From positions 1 to 5,694 of the forward strand of contig JAPUGN010000191.1 of NCBI GenBank assembly GCA_027298165.1: a stretch of DNA of 5,694 bases, given 5' to 3'. Shown here piece after piece: positions 4,511 through 5,694 of this stretch. Made by a program: the position numbers and the translations under genes. This stretch comes from Nitrospinota bacterium. GTDB lineage: Bacteria; Nitrospinota; Nitrospinia; Nitrospinales; Nitrospinaceae. The notes beneath the pieces were generated by a model. That model was not told the origin of the DNA, ran no database searches, and saw nothing but the letters and a program-made list of their open reading frames with translations. Numbering within the stretch: the stretch's first letter is position 1; each line of letters begins with the position of its first letter.

Positions 4511-5694
4511 ATGTACAAAAAGTTATTCGGTCTATGGATGATGTTGGGGATTTTGACCTGGACCCAAGGGGTCTGGGCTCAGTCTTCAATCACAGAGATG
4601 CGCCTGAGGGCATTGGAAGAACAAGTAGCCACCAAGGAAGACGAGGATAAAACCCAAATGCGGGTTTTTTACAACAAAGGCCTTAAGATGATGACGGCCG
4701 ATAAGAAATTCAAGTTTATTATCGGCGGACGCATCCTAGCCGATTTCGCTTTCTTTGATCCGAATGATACCTATATCACGGCCACGGGTGACGAGAATTC
4801 GGGAGCCGAGTTCCGGGCGGCCCGAATATATATCGCAGGACTGCTGTACAACAGAATCGGGTTTAAGGTCCAGTACGATTTCGCCAGTACGAGTGATGTC
4901 CCGATCACTGGTCTTTCCGGCGATAAATCCAAAGAAGCGCCCAATTTCAAGGATGTCTATATCCAGTTGGTGAAACTGCCGGTGGTGGGTAATTTCCGGG
5001 TGGGCCATTACAAGGAACCCTGGTCTCTGGAAAACCTGACCAGTTCCAAATACATCACTTTCATGGAACGGTCGCTCCCCATCGCCTTCTCCCCGGGCCG
5101 TGGATTGGGTATGGGGTTTTTTAATCATGGCCTGGATAAAAGACTCACCTGGAACGTGGGCGTATTTTACGATACGGACAACGAAGCCCCCCCCTTCACC
5201 AAAACCGGCACCTCAGATGGAGCGGTGGATTTCGGGTTTCGGGTGACGGGCCTGCCCTGGTATCAAGACAAGGGGAAGAAACTGGTTCACATCGGCTTCT
5301 CCTTTGCCCATGAAGACCAGGGGGTGGCCGATACCCTTCAGATTCGTTCGCCTCCGGAATCTCGTCTGGCCGCGAACCGGCCGGTAGATACAGGCTCCAA
5401 CCCGGTGGAAAAAATTAACCGGTATAATTTTGAAGCCGCCGCCGTTTATGGACGTTTCAGCTTGCAGTTCGAATACATGCTCTTGAATGGGGATGCACCC
5501 GTCGGGACTCCCGGTGTTCATTACACCGGTTGGTATATCCACGCCAGCTATTTCATCACCGGGGAACACCGGGAGTATAATACGAAGTCCGGCGCGTTCG
5601 CACGCGTTTCCCCCAGGCAAAACTTTGGGGAGGAGGGTTGGGGCGCTTGGCAGGTGGCCCTCCGCTATTCCACCCTGGATTTGAATGATGATAA
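4511..5694 (+). CDS. OprP/OprO-type outer-membrane porin (3' end off window)
   Basis: An outer-membrane porin of the phosphate-selective Porin_O_P family; 394 residues are visible and the frame runs off the right edge. Residues 1-23 are a signal peptide (hydrophobic LWMMLGILTW, cleavage VWA|Q). A short charged coiled-coil-like stretch (ITEMRLRALEEQVATKEDED) follows. The barrel begins with FKFIIGGRILADFAFF near 67-82. Family blocks are then seen in order: FRAARIYIAGLLY (101-113), GFKVQYDFA (117-125), FKDVYIQL (146-153), FRVGHYKEPWSLENLTSS (162-179), FMERSLP (184-190), FSPGRGLGMGF (193-203) and a late WGAWQVALRYSTLDL (377-391). The last block normally stands about 50 residues from the end, so most of the gene is present. 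Despite the family name, members pass phosphate, polyphosphate or other anions, and substrate cannot be read from the sequence. No Pho box is evident upstream. It is divergent from the pentapeptide-repeat gene. Confidence 0.92.
   Translation, partial: MYKKLFGLWMMLGILTWTQGVWAQSSITEMRLRALEEQVATKEDEDKTQMRVFYNKGLKMMTADKKFKFIIGGRILADFAFFDPNDTYITATGDENSGAEFRAARIYIAGLLYNRIGFKVQYDFASTSDVPITGLSGDKSKEAPNFKDVYIQLVKLPVVGNFRVGHYKEPWSLENLTSSKYITFMERSLPIAFSPGRGLGMGFFNHGLDKRLTWNVGVFYDTDNEAPPFTKTGTSDGAVDFGFRVTGLPWYQDKGKKLVHIGFSFAHEDQGVADTLQIRSPPESRLAANRPVDTGSNPVEKINRYNFEAAAVYGRFSLQFEYMLLNGDAPVGTPGVHYTGWYIHASYFITGEHREYNTKSGAFARVSPRQNFGEEGWGAWQVALRYSTLDLNDD

Noticed and set aside
4736..5620. Minus-strand open frames opposite the porin
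   Set aside because: Shadows of the OprP-like porin reading frame.

Overview
The window holds six gene-sized loci plus one gene remnant. It looks like a moderately GC-rich Gram-negative bacterium: two proteins have Sec signal peptides and outer-membrane beta-barrel character, and the non-coding DNA carries small dispersed palindromes. A Nitrospinota-, planctomycete- or deltaproteobacterium-like host would fit, but this is only an impression and no lineage marker gene is present.

Layout. (1) 1-1035, minus: a zinc-dependent medium-chain dehydrogenase resembling L-threonine 3-dehydrogenase, cut off at its C-terminus by the window edge. (2) 1036-1744: about 700 bases with no convincing gene, holding many short inverted repeats, among them three related CTCCTTT/GGGGAGG hairpins and two back-to-back GC hairpins with three-base loops. 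(3) 1745-1975, plus: a 76-residue acidic protein of unknown function, converging on (4) 2009-2521, minus: a CbiX-type sirohydrochlorin cobaltochelatase. (5) 2537-3463, minus: an outer-membrane beta-barrel gene directly upstream of cbiX, interrupted by an in-frame amber codon 24 codons before its apparent natural stop. (6) 3704-3814, minus: the 3' end of a second copy of that barrel gene, followed by a terminator hairpin. (7) 3843-4247, minus: a 134-residue pentapeptide-repeat protein. (8) 4511-5694, plus: an OprP/OprO-type porin with a strong ribosome binding site, cut by the right edge.

The barrel gene and cbiX are likely co-transcribed from a TTGACC/GACAAT promoter, because only 15 bases separate the barrel's ancestral stop from the cbiX start. 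The pentapeptide gene and the porin are divergent, with separate candidate promoters in the 263-base gap between them.

The most notable point is the pair of barrel paralogues. The 3' remnant shows what the C-terminus of the main barrel gene should look like. By that comparison the main gene's TAG replaces a tyrosine codon and removes the final beta-strand with its terminal aromatic residues. This could be a recent nonsense mutation, a readthrough site or a sequencing error. I found no CRISPR array, tRNA, rRNA, transposase or defence system, and nothing that amounts to a clearly new system.
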